Positions 9,088 to 21,407 of a DNA stretch of 64,000 bases are shown here, piece by piece. A program made the position numbers and the translations under genes. The DNA comes from an uncultured Bacteroidales bacterium. GTDB lineage: Bacteria; Bacteroidota; Bacteroidia; Bacteroidales; Paludibacteraceae. Within the stretch, counting starts at the first letter, position 1; each line of letters starts with the position of its first letter. The notes below the pieces were generated by a model. That model did no database searches, was not told the DNA's origin, and saw only the letters and a program-made list of their open reading frames with translations. The stretch is taken from positions 1 to 64,000 of the forward strand of contig CADCDS010000019.1 of NCBI GenBank assembly GCA_902800215.1, in the 5' to 3' direction.

Positions 9088-11368
9088 ATGAGACGCTTAG
9101 TTATTATCCTTTCACTTTTCGCTTTGCATCTTTCACTTTCCGCTACGGAGTACCGTTTGCGTTTTTTTGATGATAGGAACGGATTGAGTCATTGGCTCAC
9201 GTCGCATGTGGTACAAGACTCCACGGACTCGTTTTGTGGCGTTCAAGACGCGTCCGGGGGATCATATCTCCACGCCTTCGGATAAGTTCCGGCATATCAA
9301 GTTGACCAAAGACAACAACCTCTATTGTCTGGTAGAAGACAGTATATTCCTATTTAATACGCGTACGTGTGCGTTTGATACGCTCTCGGCTGCACAACGA
9401 GCGGAGGTGCAAGAACGACTCCGTGCGAACCATGACCCCAATTACAGGCGTAAGGACCTCACTTTCCAAAACGGCCTCACGCAACTGAAAAACATCCGCT
9501 ATAAGTATGTCGATTCGGCAGAGAATGTGTGGTTGATAGACGAACACGGTTTGTATATCGCTACGCCTGTCGTACCGCACGGAAAGCGAGTAGGGGAAGA
9601 TGAGGTGCGGTATATAGCCCAACGCTCGAACGGTGAGATCTGGACAGCCCGACGATATACGAATCAAGTCACGGTCTATGACAGCACGCTGCATGTGATC
9701 CGGACGGAAGATTTCGGTGCACCCGTCTATTGTATCCGCGAGACCGAAGACGGGCATGTGTGGTTAGGTACCAAACCCGGGGCGCTCATCGAGATAGACG
9801 GCAAGCAGCAGCAGACATATCCGAACGTGCGCAATGTGTATGACCTCCTCCCGGACGAGCAGGGACGAATGTGGATCGCTACCTACGGCTTCGGATTATG
9901 GCACGGGAAAGACGGTGTTTTTGAGCAAGTACCCGGCACAGAAGGGATGTATATACGGCGGTTGCTAAAAAGTACGGATGGCTCCTTGTTCGCTGCTACC
10001 ACGATCGGTTTGTTGGAAGTGAGAAACGGACAGATCTCCTTGCATCAACGCGAAACAGGGAATAGCCATTCGCTCAGCAGCAATGCCGTCATGTGTCTTG
10101 CGGAACATTCCGGGAAACTGTTTGTCGGCACGGAAGGCGGAGGCCTCAACAGCATTCGGCTGAGCGATATGGAAGCCGGAAAATGGAGTTTTGATCACTT
10201 GACGACGAAGGAGGGCTTGGCAAGCGACATTGTCTATGAGATCATGCCGTGGAACGACAGTACCCTGCTGCTGCAAGGCAATAATGCCCTAAGCATGCTC
10301 AATACGCATACACCCGGCATCGTCAATTTCGAAAGCGCTTTTTTCAATTATACGGGCAATAATCACCTTATCTTAGGCGAAGTACCGCCCCTTGATCTCG
10401 GCAACGCACGAATTCTGGTAGCTCCGCACGACGGGCTGATGCTGCTGAACCATGCGGATCTGCAACCTGAGACCAAACCTGTTCGTATAGCGATCAGCGC
10501 GCTCCAACGTAGCAACGGACCCATGGAGTACGGGGTGGACACGGTAAGCCGGATCGTCCTCTCGCCCAAGGAACGCAGTCTCGGCGTGTGGTTCTCCGCT
10601 TTGGATTTCAGGAATTGCGGCGCTGTCTTATACCGCTATCGGTTCGATAAAGTAGATGCTCAGGAGGCTCCTTGGAACGCCGCTTCGTCGGTCGCAGAGA
10701 TACAACTGCCCGACCTGCACCCGGGAGAATATATCCTGGATATTTGCTCCACCAACGCCTACCAACAGTGGCAAAACAACGTGCGCCGCCTTACCATCAT
10801 CGTCCAACCGACCTTCATGGAAAGCACTCTCGGAAAGACACTCGTGCTTTTCGGAGCTTTTGCTGCGCTGCTCACTATCATCATCTCCTTATTGCACATG
10901 CGTGCCCTCAAGAAGAAGCGTAAAGAAGCCTTGGAGGCCTATCTCGATGTGCAAGAACGGTTGGTTGCTTTGCAGAACAGACAAGACACACAGCAGGCGC
11001 CCCTACCGGAAGTGATGGTTGCCGGCTATCTGAATAAGAATGAACAGTTCTTGCAGACACTAACAGCATTTATGGAAACGAATATGGGCAATGTGGATAT
11101 CAATGTCGATGACCTGATGGAAGCCACCGGCATGAGCCGTTCATCACTCAACCGAAAGATGCATGAACTATTTAATCTCTCGCCCAAAGATTTCTTGCAG
11201 GAAGCGCGTATCAAGCACGCTTGCTCATTGCTACAACAAACGGATCTCTCCGTCAAAGAGGTCGCCTATGCCTGCGGTTTCAGCAATCCCCAATACTTCG
11301 CCACCAGTTTCAAAACCTCCACCGGCCTCACCCCATCTGCATTTAGAGAAACCCTCAATGGGTGCTAA
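9088..11368 (+). pseudogene. membrane-tethered AraC regulator, frame-disrupted
   Basis: The start ATG at 9088 opens a signal peptide (MRRLVIILSLFALHLSLS) and the usual start of a periplasmic propeller (RNGLSH...SHVVQDST). The frame then ends at 9285, while the rest continues in another frame from about 9225 to 11368. The missing piece corresponds to the first W-F/GT-x-DGL-x-RYDG propeller segment, about 16-19 codons plus a frame change. The remainder has Reg_prop repeats, a Y_Y_Y-like domain, one membrane helix (LVLFGAFAALLTIIISLL), a coiled stretch, and an AraC helix-turn-helix pair (SRSSLNRKMHEL; VAYACGFSNPQYFATSFK). It lacks kinase and receiver domains, so it is a one-component relative of hybrid two-component regulators. 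It probably senses pectin fragments and controls the divergent esterase operon. The break may be a real deletion or an assembly error. Confidence 0.8.
9108..9142. repeat. heptamer-like array in a signal-peptide region
   Basis: Units CCTTTCA, CTTTTCG, CTTTGCA, TCTTTCA, CTTTCCG run at a 7-bp period within the codons of the regulator signal peptide. Leucine/phenylalanine codon bias could produce part of this pattern. Confidence 0.45.
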
Positions 11369-11707
11369 TTTTGCCAAAAATCTCCCTCAATAAGTGATTT
11401 TTTGTGTAAATTACCCTAAATAGATGGTCAATATAGGAGACTCTTTACTTTATAATGATTAGCAATTACTCTATTTTGTACTCTGAAAAGTAAATTATAT
11501 TTAGCATATTTTACTTTTAAAAGTTAAAATTCGCCGCAAAGGTACTGCTTTTTTTCGAATTGTGCTAGAAAAATTTTCATTTTGCAGGCAAAACGGCCGC
11601 AAAAATGCGACCGAGATGCACGATGAGCGTCTCATAGACGGGACAATGGACGAAAGAGGGTCGGCGGGATAGCGGAGCTTTCGCTCCTTGTCGGGGACGT
11701 AATCTAA

Positions 11708-11744
11708 GCGGCAATACAATTGCCGCAAAATGGACGAACGACAG
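11708..11744 (-). repeat. REP-like element, copy 1
   Basis: The element has a stem GCGGCAAT/ATTGCCGC on a short loop and the tail CAAAATGGACGAACGACAG. It is identical over 37 bases to copy 4 at 12897. It is drawn on the minus strand, tail first, so it points the same way as the transposase. Confidence 0.8.
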
Positions 11745-11768
11745 TATGATGAGGCGAGGGAGAGGATA

Positions 11769-11805
11769 GTCGGGATAAAATCCCGACAAAATGAACGAAC
11801 GACAG
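11769..11805 (-). repeat. REP-like element, copy 2
   Basis: A stem GTCGGGAT/ATCCCGAC is followed by the same tail with one change. It ends five bases before the transposase stop codon. The stem is changed on both arms relative to copy 1, so pairing is kept. Confidence 0.8.
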
Positions 11806-11809
11806 CAAC

Positions 11810-12811
11810 CTAAGCGAGGGAGCAGATGTTTTCGGCGAAGGTATTGAGGGCAATGCAGTCGGCACGGGAGACGTGCTGCTTGGTGGGGTCGTATGGCCAG
11901 GGAGAGAGGATTAAGAAACGACCGGAGGCGACGGCATCGAAGAGGAGGGATGAGGGTTTGTAGAAGTCCTTGAAGCCGTTTTGGGCGAGGTAGATAATGG
12001 GACGCTGTTCAGCGAGAAGCGTGCGGAGGATGTCTTTTTCCCAAGAGGAGATAAAGGGCGAGACCATGACAGAGCCTTGGCGGGCGGCGTCATAGCAGGA
12101 GGCGATGTAGTCGTTGAGGGGCTGGGGATTGCCGAGGCGGGCAGCCTCGGTCATGGTATGGCGGACATGGACGGGCGTACGGAGAGCTTGGGCGAGGAGT
12201 TTGCTGTTGCCGACTGCCGAATAGATACGGCCGTTGATCTCGACATTGGGCTGGACGCAGAAGAACTCCGGCTTGAGGCGCTTGGTAGCGAGGCGTATGG
12301 GATTCATCTGAACGTACTGAATCATTGTCTGGAGTTGGCCTTGGCGAGAGAGCGGGCGGAGGAAAGGTACCTCGGAGAAGAGGGGGGAATTGTTGTCGGG
12401 ATACAATCCCGACGAAATGGACGAACGACAGTTAGAATCAGCGGGGGTAGAGGGAGCGGCGAGAGCGGGACGCAAGTGTTTGGCGGCTTGCCAGAAGCTA
12501 CGCATGACGAGCTTGATGCTACGGGGCATGGGGCGCCAGACGTGGATGATAGCATGAAGATGATCGGGCATAACGCAGAACTGAAGGACACGGATCTCGG
12601 GGAAGCGCTCGTGGAGATGGAGCAAGCACTGAACGAGGTCTTTAGCGAGGGGTGTCTCGGACACGTAAGCGCGGAGGGGGTCGTCATCGGGGATGACGAG
12701 ATCGCCCAACAGGGGTTGCCTACCGGAGACGGTAAGCGTCATATGATAGATACCGATGCCTTTCCAGGCCGTACCGCGTTGCTGCCATTGCCAATCGTTA
12801 TGCGGAGTCAT
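11810..12811 (-). CDS. REP-associated tyrosine transposase (RAYT), 333 aa
   Basis: The protein belongs to the Y1 HUH transposase superfamily. FCVMPDHLHAIIHV supplies the His-x-His metal motif, and IQYVQMNPIR holds the likely catalytic Tyr. RAYTs are thought to move or maintain the REP palindromes around them. I place the start at the ATG at 12809-12811 (MTPHNDWQWQ) because a longer frame would read through the promoter and a REP copy. Oddly, one REP copy (12395-12431) lies inside the coding sequence and is translated in frame as about 12 residues. Three other copies flank the gene. The C-terminal third, beyond the catalytic domain, is not typical of short RAYTs. Confidence 0.85.
   Translation of the reverse strand: MTPHNDWQWQQRGTAWKGIGIYHMTLTVSGRQPLLGDLVIPDDDPLRAYVSETPLAKDLVQCLLHLHERFPEIRVLQFCVMPDHLHAIIHVWRPMPRSIKLVMRSFWQAAKHLRPALAAPSTPADSNCRSSISSGLYPDNNSPLFSEVPFLRPLSRQGQLQTMIQYVQMNPIRLATKRLKPEFFCVQPNVEINGRIYSAVGNSKLLAQALRTPVHVRHTMTEAARLGNPQPLNDYIASCYDAARQGSVMVSPFISSWEKDILRTLLAEQRPIIYLAQNGFKDFYKPSSLLFDAVASGRFLILSPWPYDPTKQHVSRADCIALNTFAENICSLA
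12395..12431 (-). repeat. REP-like element, copy 3, inside the RAYT gene
   Basis: A stem GTCGGGAT/ATCCCGAC and the tail GAAATGGACGAACGACAG match the flanking copies. The gene stays open across it, between the HUH motif and the catalytic Tyr segment. Confidence 0.8.
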
Positions 12812-12830
12812 AGCCGTACAAAATCGGGCA

Positions 12831-12862
12831 CAAAGGTACAAAAAAATCGTGAGATATGCAAG
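12831..12862 (-). promoter_or_regulatory. promoter of the RAYT gene
   Basis: The minus strand has CTTG at 12862-12859, 20 bases, then TACCTTTG at 12838-12831, 20 bases before the chosen start codon. Confidence 0.65.
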
Positions 12863-12896
12863 AGAACGGGCGAAAAAATGATAAGAATGGAGAGAA

Positions 12897-12933
12897 GCGG
12901 CAATACAATTGCCGCAAAATGGACGAACGACAG
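12897..12933 (-). repeat. REP-like element, copy 4
   Basis: Identical to copy 1 over 37 bases, and the identity continues six bases further (TATGAT). It lies upstream of the RAYT promoter. Confidence 0.8.
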
Positions 12934-13043
12934 TATGATAAGCACGAAAGAAACACAAACCAGCAGCACATACCGACAGCGTGCACACCCGCATTGAGAC
13001 CGAGCGGGCGGGGCGGCGCGGCGGATATACCCGAAATAAAGGT

Positions 13044-13071
13044 GAGAGGTTAGAGGTGAGGGGTTAGAGGA
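13044..13071. repeat. heptamer array (TAGAGGT family)
   Basis: Four units, GAGAGGT, TAGAGGT, GAGGGGT, TAGAGGA, run at a strict 7-bp period directly beside the rpoC terminator. Confidence 0.75.
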
Positions 13072-13106
13072 AAAGAAAGGAGAGCGGTTGGCTCTCCTTT
13101 CTTTCA
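13072..13106 (-). terminator. terminator of the rpoBC operon
   Basis: A 14-bp stem pairs 13072-13085 with 13091-13104 around a 5-base loop, with a T-rich tail leftward. It lies 17 bases after the rpoC stop. Confidence 0.8.
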
Positions 13107-13121
13107 TTGCATAGGTTGTTA

Positions 13122-16100
13122 TCAGAACTGATCTTCTCCGTTAAGAGCGGCCTCGGCAGCCTCACGGGCGGCCTGGATAGCGGCGTACTCCTCTTGGTTA
13201 TGAACGGCGATCTTGGAGAACTCACGGAGACCGGTACCGGCCGGGATGAGGTTACCACAGATAACGTTCTCTTTCATGCCTTCGAGGTAATCGACCTTGC
13301 CGCGGACAGCAGCCTCGTTGAGGACCTTGGTGGTCTCCTGGAAGGATGCAGCCGACATGAAGGACTTGGTACCCAATGCGGCACGTGTGATACCCTGGAG
13401 GATCTGTTTAGCCGTAGCGCACTCTGCGTCACGTGCCTTGACAAGTTTCTTGTCACGGCGACGGAGCGAAGAGTTCTCATCGTGGAGACGGCGTGCGGTA
13501 ACGATCTGACCTTCACGGAGGGACTCAGAGTCACCTGCATCCGTGACAACTTTCCTTCCCCAGATACGATCGTTCTCCTCGAGGAAGTCGAGTTTATCGA
13601 CGATATCTCCTTCGAGGTAACGGGTGTCACCCGGTTCGAGGATCTCTACCTTACGCATCATCTGACGCACGATGATCTCGAAGTGCTTATCGTTGATCTC
13701 CACACCTTGCATACGATACACAGCCTGTGCCTCGTTGACGATGTAGTTCTGCACAGCGGTCGGACCCTGGATCGCCAGGATATCTTCCGGTGTGATAGCA
13801 CCGTCTGAGAGAGCGTGACCCGCACGAACGAAGTCACCTTCCTGCACGAGGAGCTGTTTGGTCAACGGAATGAGGTATGCTTTCTGCTCACCTAATTTCG
13901 AAGTGATGAACAACTCTCTGTTACCACGTTTTACCTTACCGAGGCTGATCTCACCGTCGATCTCGGCCACGATAGCCGGGTTAGACGGGTTACGTGCCTC
14001 GAAGAGCTCAGTGATACGCGGGAGACCGGAGGTGATATCACCGCCGGAGTTGGTAGCACGAGCCATAGAGAAGAGAGTATCACCGATATGTACCTCGGTA
14101 CCGTCGGTGAGTGCAAGCGATGCTTTCACCGGCAAGTTGTACGAACGGAGGATGTTTCCTGCCTTATCGACGATATGTGCCTGCGGCATCTTGGTCTTAT
14201 CCTTGGTCTCGGTGATGGAAACCTCACGCTTACCGGTTTGCTCATCGACCTCGGTCTTACAGGTAACGCCTTCGATGACATCTTCGAACTTGATGAAGCC
14301 ATCCTGTTCGATGATCAACGGGGTCTTATACGGATCCCATTCGCAGACAACGGTACCCTTCGGATACTTCTCGTTCTGGTTAACGAAGAGCTTGGAAGCA
14401 TACGGGATATCGAAGGTAGCGAGGATGACGCCTGTCTTCTCGTCCTTGAGGTTGAGGGTGTTCTTCCGGCTGACGATGATGGTATCGCCTGCAGCGGTTG
14501 TGATGGTACGGAGATCTTCGATCTCGATGATACCCTCACGGGTGAGTTCGTAGGTACCTTGTGCAGCGGCACCTCCGGCAAGACCTCCCGAGTGGAAGGT
14601 ACGGAGGGTCAGCTGTGTACCCGGTTCACCGATGGCCTGTGCAGCGATGACGCCGACGGCTTCACCCTTCTGAACCATCTTACGGGAAGCGAGGTTACGT
14701 CCGTAACACTTCGCACAAACGCCGTGCTTGGACTCACAGGTGAGTACGGAACGGATAACAACCTCTTCGATACCTGCTGCTTCGATGGCCTCACACTGTG
14801 CTTCCCGGATCTCTTCACCGGAAGCGACGATGAGGTTACCTTCGTTATCATGGATATCGTGTACGGATACACGACCGAGGATACGGAGGGAGAGGGAAGC
14901 GATGACGTGACCGTTAGCATCCTTGATGGCGCGTGCGGTCAGACCACGGAGGGTACCACAGTCTTCCTCGTTGATGATGACATCATGCGATACATCGACG
15001 AGACGACGAGTGAGGTAACCGGCATCGGCGGTCTTGAGGGCGGTATCGGCCAGACCCTTACGGGCACCGTGGGTAGAGATGAAGTACTCCAACACGGACA
15101 TACCCTCTTTAAAGTTAGCGAGGACAGGGTTCTCGATCTCGGGACGGGTGTCGATGGCGCCGGCTTTCATCGGCTTAGCCATGATACCACGGATACCAGC
15201 GAGCTGCTTGATCTGCTGTTGGTTACCACGGGCACCGGAATCCATCATCATGTAAACGGAGTTGAATCCGTCGTCGGCCTTCTTCATGTGGTCCATGAGG
15301 ATGTTGGTGAGGTCTTCGTCGACCTTCTTCCATGTATCGATGGTAGCACGATAACGCTCGTCGTCGGAGAGCATACCGTAGTTATAACGCTCGTTGATCT
15401 CATCGATGTCGGCGTTACCTTTGGCGGTAAGTTCCTTCTTCTCATCCGGAATGAGGATATCATTCAAGTTAAAGGACAGACCGCCTCGGAAAGCACGGTA
15501 GTAACCGAGGTCCTTGATGTCATCGAGGAACTTCGCGGTACGTGCCACACCACAGGTCTTGATGACCTTGGAGATGATACCCTTTACGGCACCTTTCTTC
15601 ATGAGCACGTTCTGGAATCCGAGTTCTTCGGGGACGTACTGGTTGACGATGACACGACCCGGTGTGGTCTCGATGATCTCGCCGTTAATACGCACTTTAA
15701 CTTTCGCGTGGATGTCCACACGACCTTCGTTGAGGGCGATGAGGGTTTCCTCTTGGGAGTAGAAGGTGAGACCTTCACCCTTCGCGCCTGTGCGTTCCTT
15801 GGTGATATAATAGAGACCGAGGATCATATCCTGCGACGGTACGGTGATCGGGTTTCCGTTCGCCGGGTCGAGGATGTTATGGGATCCGAGCATCAGGAGC
15901 TGTGCCTCGAGGATCGCCTCGTTAGAGAGCGGCAAGTGAACCGCCATCTGGTCACCATCGAAGTCGGCGTTGAAGCCGGCGCAGGACAGCGGGTGCAGCT
16001 GGATAGCCTTACCCTCGATCATCTTCGGCTGGAAGGCCAGGATACCGTGACGGTGCAGTGTCGGGGCACGGTTGAGGAGAACAGGGTGTCCTTCCATGAC

Positions 16101-17417
16101 GTGCTCGAGGATCTCGTAGATAACCGGCTCACGACGGTCGATGATCTTCTTCGCCGATTTAACGGTCTTGACGGTACCACGCTCGATGAGTTTACGGATG
16201 ATGAACGGTTTGTAGAGTTCAGCTGCCATCTCTTTCGGCAGACCGCACTCGTGCATCTTGAGTTCCGGACCTACGACGATAACCGAACGAGCGGAGTAGT
16301 CCACACGTTTACCGAGGAGGTTCTGACGGAAACGTCCTTGTTTACCCTTCAGCGAGTCGGAGAGGGACTTGAGCGGACGGTTGGCATCGGACTTCATGGC
16401 CGTGGTCTTACGGCTGTTATCGAAGAGGGAGTCAACGGCCTCCTGCAGCATACGCTTCTCGTTACGGAGGATGACATCCGGCGCCTTGATCTCAACGAGA
16501 CGTTTGAGACGGTTGTTACGGATGATGACGCGACGATAGAGGTCGTTGAGGTCGGAAGTCGCAAAACGACCACCGTCCAGCGGAACCAACGGACGGAGTT
16601 CCGGCGGGGTCACAGGCAGTGCCTGGAGGATCATCCACTCGGGACGGTTCTTACCGTTGGAGGCACGGAAGGCCTCGACCACCTGAAGACGCTTGAGGGC
16701 CTCCTGACGACGCTGTACGGACGACGATTTGTCGGCAGTAGCACGCAGTTCGTAAGAGAGTCCGTCGAGGTCGAGGTTGCAGAGGAGGTCATACACGGCC
16801 TCAGCACCCATCTTGATGATGACCTTGTTAGGATCGTTATCCTCGAGCAGGTCATTGCCCTCCGGGAGGATATCCATCACTTGCTGGTACTGATCCTCAT
16901 CGAGGAGCATCTTGTTCTCGATGGGGAGACGATTCTTATCTGCTTCGTTCTTCTCGCCGATCTCCTGACCTTCGAGAGCGCCGGCATTGACGACGAGGTA
17001 TTTCTCGTAGTAGATGACGGACTCGAGTTTCTTGGTCGGGATACCGAGGAGGGCTGCCATCTTAGACGGCAGGGAACGCAGGTACCAGATATGTGCTACG
17101 GGAACGACGAGTTTGATGTGACCCATACGTTCACGACGCACTTTCTTCTCGGTTACCTCTACGCCGCAACGTTCGCAGACGATACCTTTGTAACGGATAC
17201 GTTTGTATTTACCGCAATGGCACTCGTAATCTTTGGTCGGACCGAAGATACGCTCACAGAACAAACCGTCACGTTCGGGTTTGTAGGTACGATAGTTAAT
17301 CGTTTCCGGTTTGAGCACCTCGCCCGAGGAGATCTGCATGATCTCGTCCGGGGAAGCCAGACCGATAGAGATCTTAGTGAAACCGGTTTTCTTGTTATTA
17401 TCTTGTTTAAAAGCCAT
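13122..17417 (-). CDS. rpoC: RNA polymerase subunit beta', 1431 aa
   Basis: This is the catalytic clamp subunit of RNA polymerase. The N-terminal zinc site (CHC...CERC, about 66-84) and the absolutely conserved NADFDGDQM that binds the catalytic Mg near residue 486 are present. So is the trigger loop/bridge helix region ([18 protein letters not shown]) and the second zinc cluster ([16 protein letters not shown]). The length is usual for Bacteroidetes, where no split or fusion occurs. It starts 15 bases after rpoB, so the two are cotranscribed. Confidence 0.98.
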   Translation of the reverse strand: MAFKQDNNKKTGFTKISIGLASPDEIMQISSGEVLKPETINYRTYKPERDGLFCERIFGPTKDYECHCGKYKRIRYKGIVCERCGVEVTEKKVRRERMGHIKLVVPVAHIWYLRSLPSKMAALLGIPTKKLESVIYYEKYLVVNAGALEGQEIGEKNEADKNRLPIENKMLLDEDQYQQVMDILPEGNDLLEDNDPNKVIIKMGAEAVYDLLCNLDLDGLSYELRATADKSSSVQRRQEALKRLQVVEAFRASNGKNRPEWMILQALPVTPPELRPLVPLDGGRFATSDLNDLYRRVIIRNNRLKRLVEIKAPDVILRNEKRMLQEAVDSLFDNSRKTTAMKSDANRPLKSLSDSLKGKQGRFRQNLLGKRVDYSARSVIVVGPELKMHECGLPKEMAAELYKPFIIRKLIERGTVKTVKSAKKIIDRREPVIYEILEHVMEGHPVLLNRAPTLHRHGILAFQPKMIEGKAIQLHPLSCAGFNADFDGDQMAVHLPLSNEAILEAQLLMLGSHNILDPANGNPITVPSQDMILGLYYITKERTGAKGEGLTFYSQEETLIALNEGRVDIHAKVKVRINGEIIETTPGRVIVNQYVPEELGFQNVLMKKGAVKGIISKVIKTCGVARTAKFLDDIKDLGYYRAFRGGLSFNLNDILIPDEKKELTAKGNADIDEINERYNYGMLSDDERYRATIDTWKKVDEDLTNILMDHMKKADDGFNSVYMMMDSGARGNQQQIKQLAGIRGIMAKPMKAGAIDTRPEIENPVLANFKEGMSVLEYFISTHGARKGLADTALKTADAGYLTRRLVDVSHDVIINEEDCGTLRGLTARAIKDANGHVIASLSLRILGRVSVHDIHDNEGNLIVASGEEIREAQCEAIEAAGIEEVVIRSVLTCESKHGVCAKCYGRNLASRKMVQKGEAVGVIAAQAIGEPGTQLTLRTFHSGGLAGGAAAQGTYELTREGIIEIEDLRTITTAAGDTIIVSRKNTLNLKDEKTGVILATFDIPYASKLFVNQNEKYPKGTVVCEWDPYKTPLIIEQDGFIKFEDVIEGVTCKTEVDEQTGKREVSITETKDKTKMPQAHIVDKAGNILRSYNLPVKASLALTDGTEVHIGDTLFSMARATNSGGDITSGLPRITELFEARNPSNPAIVAEIDGEISLGKVKRGNRELFITSKLGEQKAYLIPLTKQLLVQEGDFVRAGHALSDGAITPEDILAIQGPTAVQNYIVNEAQAVYRMQGVEINDKHFEIIVRQMMRKVEILEPGDTRYLEGDIVDKLDFLEENDRIWGRKVVTDAGDSESLREGQIVTARRLHDENSSLRRRDKKLVKARDAECATAKQILQGITRAALGTKSFMSAASFQETTKVLNEAAVRGKVDYLEGMKENVICGNLIPAGTGLREFSKIAVHNQEEYAAIQAAREAAEAALNGEDQF

Positions 17418-17432
17418 ATTAGTCCTCCAAAA

Positions 17433-20400
17433 TTATTCCATTTTAATACTAAGAGCGAGACCTTGCAGTTCGTGCAGGAGCACGTTAAGCGACTCGGGGA
17501 GCCCCGGTGTCGGGAAGGGTTCGCCTTTGACGATCGCTTCGTATGTACGAGCACGACCGGTGACGTCATCGGACTTGATGGTAAGGATCTCCTGGAGCAC
17601 GTGTGCAGCACCGTGTGCCTCGAGTGCCCAAACCTCCATTTCACCGAAACGCTGACCACCGAACTGTGCCTTACCGCCAAGCGGCTGCTGGGTGATGAGG
17701 CTGTACGGACCGATGGAACGTGCGTGCATCTTATCGTCAACCATGTGACCGAGCTTCATGAAGTAGGTCACACCGACGGTAGCCATCTGGTCAAACGGTT
17801 CACCCGTCTCACCATCGTAGAGCTGGGTCTTACCACCACGGGGCAGGCCTGCTTTGTCGGTCCACTCGTCGAGTTGCTCCATGGTACAACCGTCGAAGAT
17901 CGGGGTGCTGAATTTGACACCGAGTTCTTGTCCGGCCCAACCGAGGACAGCCTCGAAGATCTGACCGATATTCATACGAGAAGGCACACCCATCGGGTTG
18001 AGGACGATATCTACCGGCGTACCATCTGCGAGGAACGGCATGTCTTCGACACGCACGATCTTGGAGACGATACCCTTGTTACCGTGACGACCGGCCATCT
18101 TATCACCGACGCGGATCTTACGACGTTTCGCGATGTAAACCTTGGCCATCTGGATGATGCCGTTGGGCAGTTCGTCACCGATGGTGAGGTTGAACTTATC
18201 GCGCTTGAGTTGCGCGTCCATTTCCTTATATTTCGCGATGTAGTTGATCACGCACTGTGCGACGAGTTCGTTCTTGTGCTCGTCAGCGGTCCAACCTTCG
18301 AGGAGGACGGAGAAGAAGTCGATCTCGTTGAGACGCTCCTTGGTGAAATGCTGACCTTTGGCGATGAGCTCGGTGCCGAGGATGTCCTTGACGCTGACCG
18401 CCTGACGGCCGTTGAGCAGCGTGTAGAGTTTCTCGATGAGTTTCTCACGGAGCACTTCCGCCTGATGTTTGAACTTACCATCCATCTCGGTGATCGTGAT
18501 CTTATCATCCATCTTCTGCTTGCGGTCTTTGTTGGCACGGCAGTAGAGTTTCTTATCGATAATGACACCGTCGAGGGACGGGCTGGCCTTGAGGGAAGCA
18601 TCCTTGACGTCACCGGCTTTGTCACCGAAGATCGCCTTGAGGAGTTTCTCTTCCGGACTCGGATCGGTCTCACCCTTCGGGGTGATCTTACCGATGAGGA
18701 TGTCACCCGGCTCGATGTGTGCACCGATGCGAATGATACCGTTCTCGTCAAGGTCCTTGGTTGCATCTTCCGATACATTCGGGATGTCGGCGGTGAACTC
18801 CTCCATACCACGCTTGGTGTCACGTACTTCGAGCAGTTGCTCTACCACGTGCACGGAGGTGTACATATCTTCGCGAACGATACGCTCGGAGAGCACGATA
18901 GCATCCTCGTAGTTGTAACCCTTCCAAGGGATGTAAGCGACCTTGAGGTTCTTACCGAGGGCCAGTTCACCGGCCTGCGAGCAGTAACCTTCTGTGAGGA
19001 TCTGACCTTTCTCTACCTTGTCGCCTTTGCGAACAACAGGGTGCAGGTCGATCGTCGTGTTCTGGTTGGTCTTCTCGAACTTCGGCATCTTGTACTCTTT
19101 CTCGTCGGGCTCGAAGCTGATGAGCTCCTCTTCCTCGGAACGGTCGTACTTGATGCGGATGATGTCGGCGTCGACGTAGGTGACGGTACCATTGCCTTCG
19201 GCAACGAGTTGCGTACGGCTGTCAGCGATGAGCTGATCTTCGATACCGGTACCGACGATCGGTGCCTCGTTGGTGATCAGAGGTACTGCCTGACGCATCA
19301 TGTTCGATCCCATGAGGGCACGGTGGGCATCATCGTGCTCAAGGAACGGGATGAGCGAAGCAGCGATAGAAGCGATCTGGCACGGCGCTACGTCCATGAG
19401 GTTAACCTCCGACGGAGCGACTACGGGGAACTCAGCACCCAGACGCGTCTTAACGGTCTTGCGGATGAAGTTTCCTTCCGGCGTCAGCGGTGCGTTACCC
19501 TGTGCTACTACCTTATCCTCCTCATCCTCTGCGGAGAGGTAAACGACATGGTCGTTATCGAGGTCCACGACGCTGTCCTTAACGGGACGATACGGGGTCT
19601 CGATGAAACCGAGGTCGTTGATCTTCGCATAGATACACATGGACGAGATCAGACCGATGTTCGGACCTTCCGGACTCTCGATCGGGCAGAGACGACCATA
19701 GTGGGTATAGTGCACGTCACGTACCTCGAAGCCGGCACGGTCACGACTCAGACCGCCAGGACCGAGGGCCGACATACGACGCTTGTGCGTGATCTCAGCC
19801 AGCGGGTTCTGCTGGTCCATGAACTGGCTCAGCGCGTTGGTTCCGAAATAGCTGTTGATGATCGACGAGATCGACTTGGCGTTGATCAGGTCGGTCGGGG
19901 TGAAGACCTCGTTGTCACGAACGTTCATACGTTCACGAACGGTGCGGGCCATACGAGCCAGACCGATACCGAACTGGTTGAACAGTTGCTCACCGACGGT
20001 GCGAACACGACGGTTGGAGAGGTGGTCGATATCATCGACCTCGGCGTTGCTGTTGATGAGCGAGACGAGGTACTTGATGATCTCGATGATATCCTCCTTG
20101 GTCAGGACGCGAGTGTCGTCCGGGATAGACATGTTCAGCTTGCGGTTGATGCGGTAACGGCCTACTTCACCCAGGTCATAACGCTTCTGGGAGAAGAAGA
20201 GGTTCTGGATCATCTCACGAGCCGTTGCATCATCAGCCGGTTCGGCGTTACGCAGTTGACGGTAGATATAAAGCACCGCTTCTTTCTCGGTCTTAGCCGG
20301 GTCTTTCTGCAGGGTGTTGAAGATGATGGCGAAGTCGTTCTCACGCTCCTCCTGCTTATGGAGCAGGATAGTCTTGGAACCGGACTCGAGAATCGTCTCG

Positions 20401-21245
20401 ATGTTCTCAGGCGTCAGTTCTTCTTCACGCTCTACGACGATGGTGTTACGTTCGATGGAGCTTACCTCACCGGTATCCTCATCGACGAAATCCTCGACCC
20501 AAGCACGCATCACGTCACCAGCCAGCTTGCGGCCGAGACAGGATTGGAGAGTCTCTTTGTTGACCTTGATCTCTTCTGCCAAATCGAAACAGTTGAGGAT
20601 GTCACGGTCGGACTCAAAACCGATGGCACGGAGGAGGGTTGTTACCGGCAATTTCTTCTTACGGTCGATGTAAGCGTACATGACCTTGTTGATGTCGGTA
20701 GCGAACTCGATCCACGAACCGCGGAACGGGATGATACGCGCCGAATAGAGCTTGGTGCCGTTGGAGTGCATCGAGGTGCCGAAGAACACGCCCGGCGAAC
20801 GATGCAACTGGCTTACTACGACACGCTCGGCACCGTTGATGACGAACGTACCTTTCGGCGTCATGTATGGGATGGTACCCAGATAGACGTCGCTTACTAC
20901 GGTATCGAAGTCCTCATGATCGGGATCCTCGCAACTCAGACGAAGCTTCGCTTTCAAAGGCACGGAGTACGTGAGACCGCGTTTGATGCACTCTTCGATC
21001 GAGTAGCGGGGGCGGTCCACACTGTAGTCCAAGAAAGCTAAGGTAAAACTGTTGCGGGTATCCTGGATCGGGAAGTTCTCCTGGAATACCTTAAAGAGTC
21101 CCTCTTTACGACGTTGCTCAGGGGTAGAATCCATCTGAACAAAATCCTCGAAGGACTTCAACTGAATCTCGAGAAAGTCAGGATACGGCATATGCTTTTG
21201 CATACGACTGAAATTGACTCTCTGCTGTTTTTTACTTGTAGCCAT
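17433..21245 (-). CDS. rpoB: RNA polymerase subunit beta, 1270 aa
   Basis: This is the second large subunit of RNA polymerase. The rifampicin-binding stretch reads [19 protein letters not shown] followed by SALGPGG, with the residues whose change gives resistance in other bacteria (D, H and S positions) in their sensitive form. The C-terminal [20 protein letters not shown] segment, which contacts beta', is intact. A hairpin with a T-tail lies between rplL and this gene and may attenuate read-through, as occurs at this place in other bacteria. Confidence 0.98.
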   Translation of the reverse strand: MATSKKQQRVNFSRMQKHMPYPDFLEIQLKSFEDFVQMDSTPEQRRKEGLFKVFQENFPIQDTRNSFTLAFLDYSVDRPRYSIEECIKRGLTYSVPLKAKLRLSCEDPDHEDFDTVVSDVYLGTIPYMTPKGTFVINGAERVVVSQLHRSPGVFFGTSMHSNGTKLYSARIIPFRGSWIEFATDINKVMYAYIDRKKKLPVTTLLRAIGFESDRDILNCFDLAEEIKVNKETLQSCLGRKLAGDVMRAWVEDFVDEDTGEVSSIERNTIVVEREEELTPENIETILESGSKTILLHKQEERENDFAIIFNTLQKDPAKTEKEAVLYIYRQLRNAEPADDATAREMIQNLFFSQKRYDLGEVGRYRINRKLNMSIPDDTRVLTKEDIIEIIKYLVSLINSNAEVDDIDHLSNRRVRTVGEQLFNQFGIGLARMARTVRERMNVRDNEVFTPTDLINAKSISSIINSYFGTNALSQFMDQQNPLAEITHKRRMSALGPGGLSRDRAGFEVRDVHYTHYGRLCPIESPEGPNIGLISSMCIYAKINDLGFIETPYRPVKDSVVDLDNDHVVYLSAEDEEDKVVAQGNAPLTPEGNFIRKTVKTRLGAEFPVVAPSEVNLMDVAPCQIASIAASLIPFLEHDDAHRALMGSNMMRQAVPLITNEAPIVGTGIEDQLIADSRTQLVAEGNGTVTYVDADIIRIKYDRSEEEELISFEPDEKEYKMPKFEKTNQNTTIDLHPVVRKGDKVEKGQILTEGYCSQAGELALGKNLKVAYIPWKGYNYEDAIVLSERIVREDMYTSVHVVEQLLEVRDTKRGMEEFTADIPNVSEDATKDLDENGIIRIGAHIEPGDILIGKITPKGETDPSPEEKLLKAIFGDKAGDVKDASLKASPSLDGVIIDKKLYCRANKDRKQKMDDKITITEMDGKFKHQAEVLREKLIEKLYTLLNGRQAVSVKDILGTELIAKGQHFTKERLNEIDFFSVLLEGWTADEHKNELVAQCVINYIAKYKEMDAQLKRDKFNLTIGDELPNGIIQMAKVYIAKRRKIRVGDKMAGRHGNKGIVSKIVRVEDMPFLADGTPVDIVLNPMGVPSRMNIGQIFEAVLGWAGQELGVKFSTPIFDGCTMEQLDEWTDKAGLPRGGKTQLYDGETGEPFDQMATVGVTYFMKLGHMVDDKMHARSIGPYSLITQQPLGGKAQFGGQRFGEMEVWALEAHGAAHVLQEILTIKSDDVTGRARTYEAIVKGEPFPTPGLPESLNVLLHELQGLALSIKME

Positions 21246-21407
21246 TATTTTATATGGTTAATAATTGTTTAACAGAATTAAACTGTTGGTAATGAATAAT
21301 TTAAATCTAAATCGGCGGGCTTACTTTTTATATTATTTTAATCTTCGCCCCTAAATAATTACCAAATTTTTCAGTTTTTTAATCATTCTGTCCTATTGAG
21401 CAGAAAA

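Larger units (their letters stand above)
11369..11809. other. gene-free REP-rich interval
   Basis: No coding region is supported in these 441 bases. The first 150 are AT-rich with a 12-bp palindrome ACTTTTAAAAGT (11513-11524). A leftward TACCTTTG box lies at 11544-11537 without a matching -33, pointing antisense to the regulator. The second half holds REP-like palindromes (clear copies at 11708 and 11769, degenerate ones near 11627 and 11671). Confidence 0.6.

Noticed and set aside
11501-11728. A small leftward gene in the REP interval
   Set aside because: Its translation is a product of REP sequence and AT-rich DNA; no conserved features.
12812-12994. A 61-residue N-terminal extension of the transposase
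   Set aside because: It would translate the promoter and a REP copy; the ATG at 12811 suits the promoter.
14088-21041. A 2317-codon open frame on the plus strand
   Set aside because: It lies antisense to rpoB and rpoC and follows from their codon use; its translation has no known domain and a Thr/Val/Asp-rich bias typical of reverse-strand shadows.
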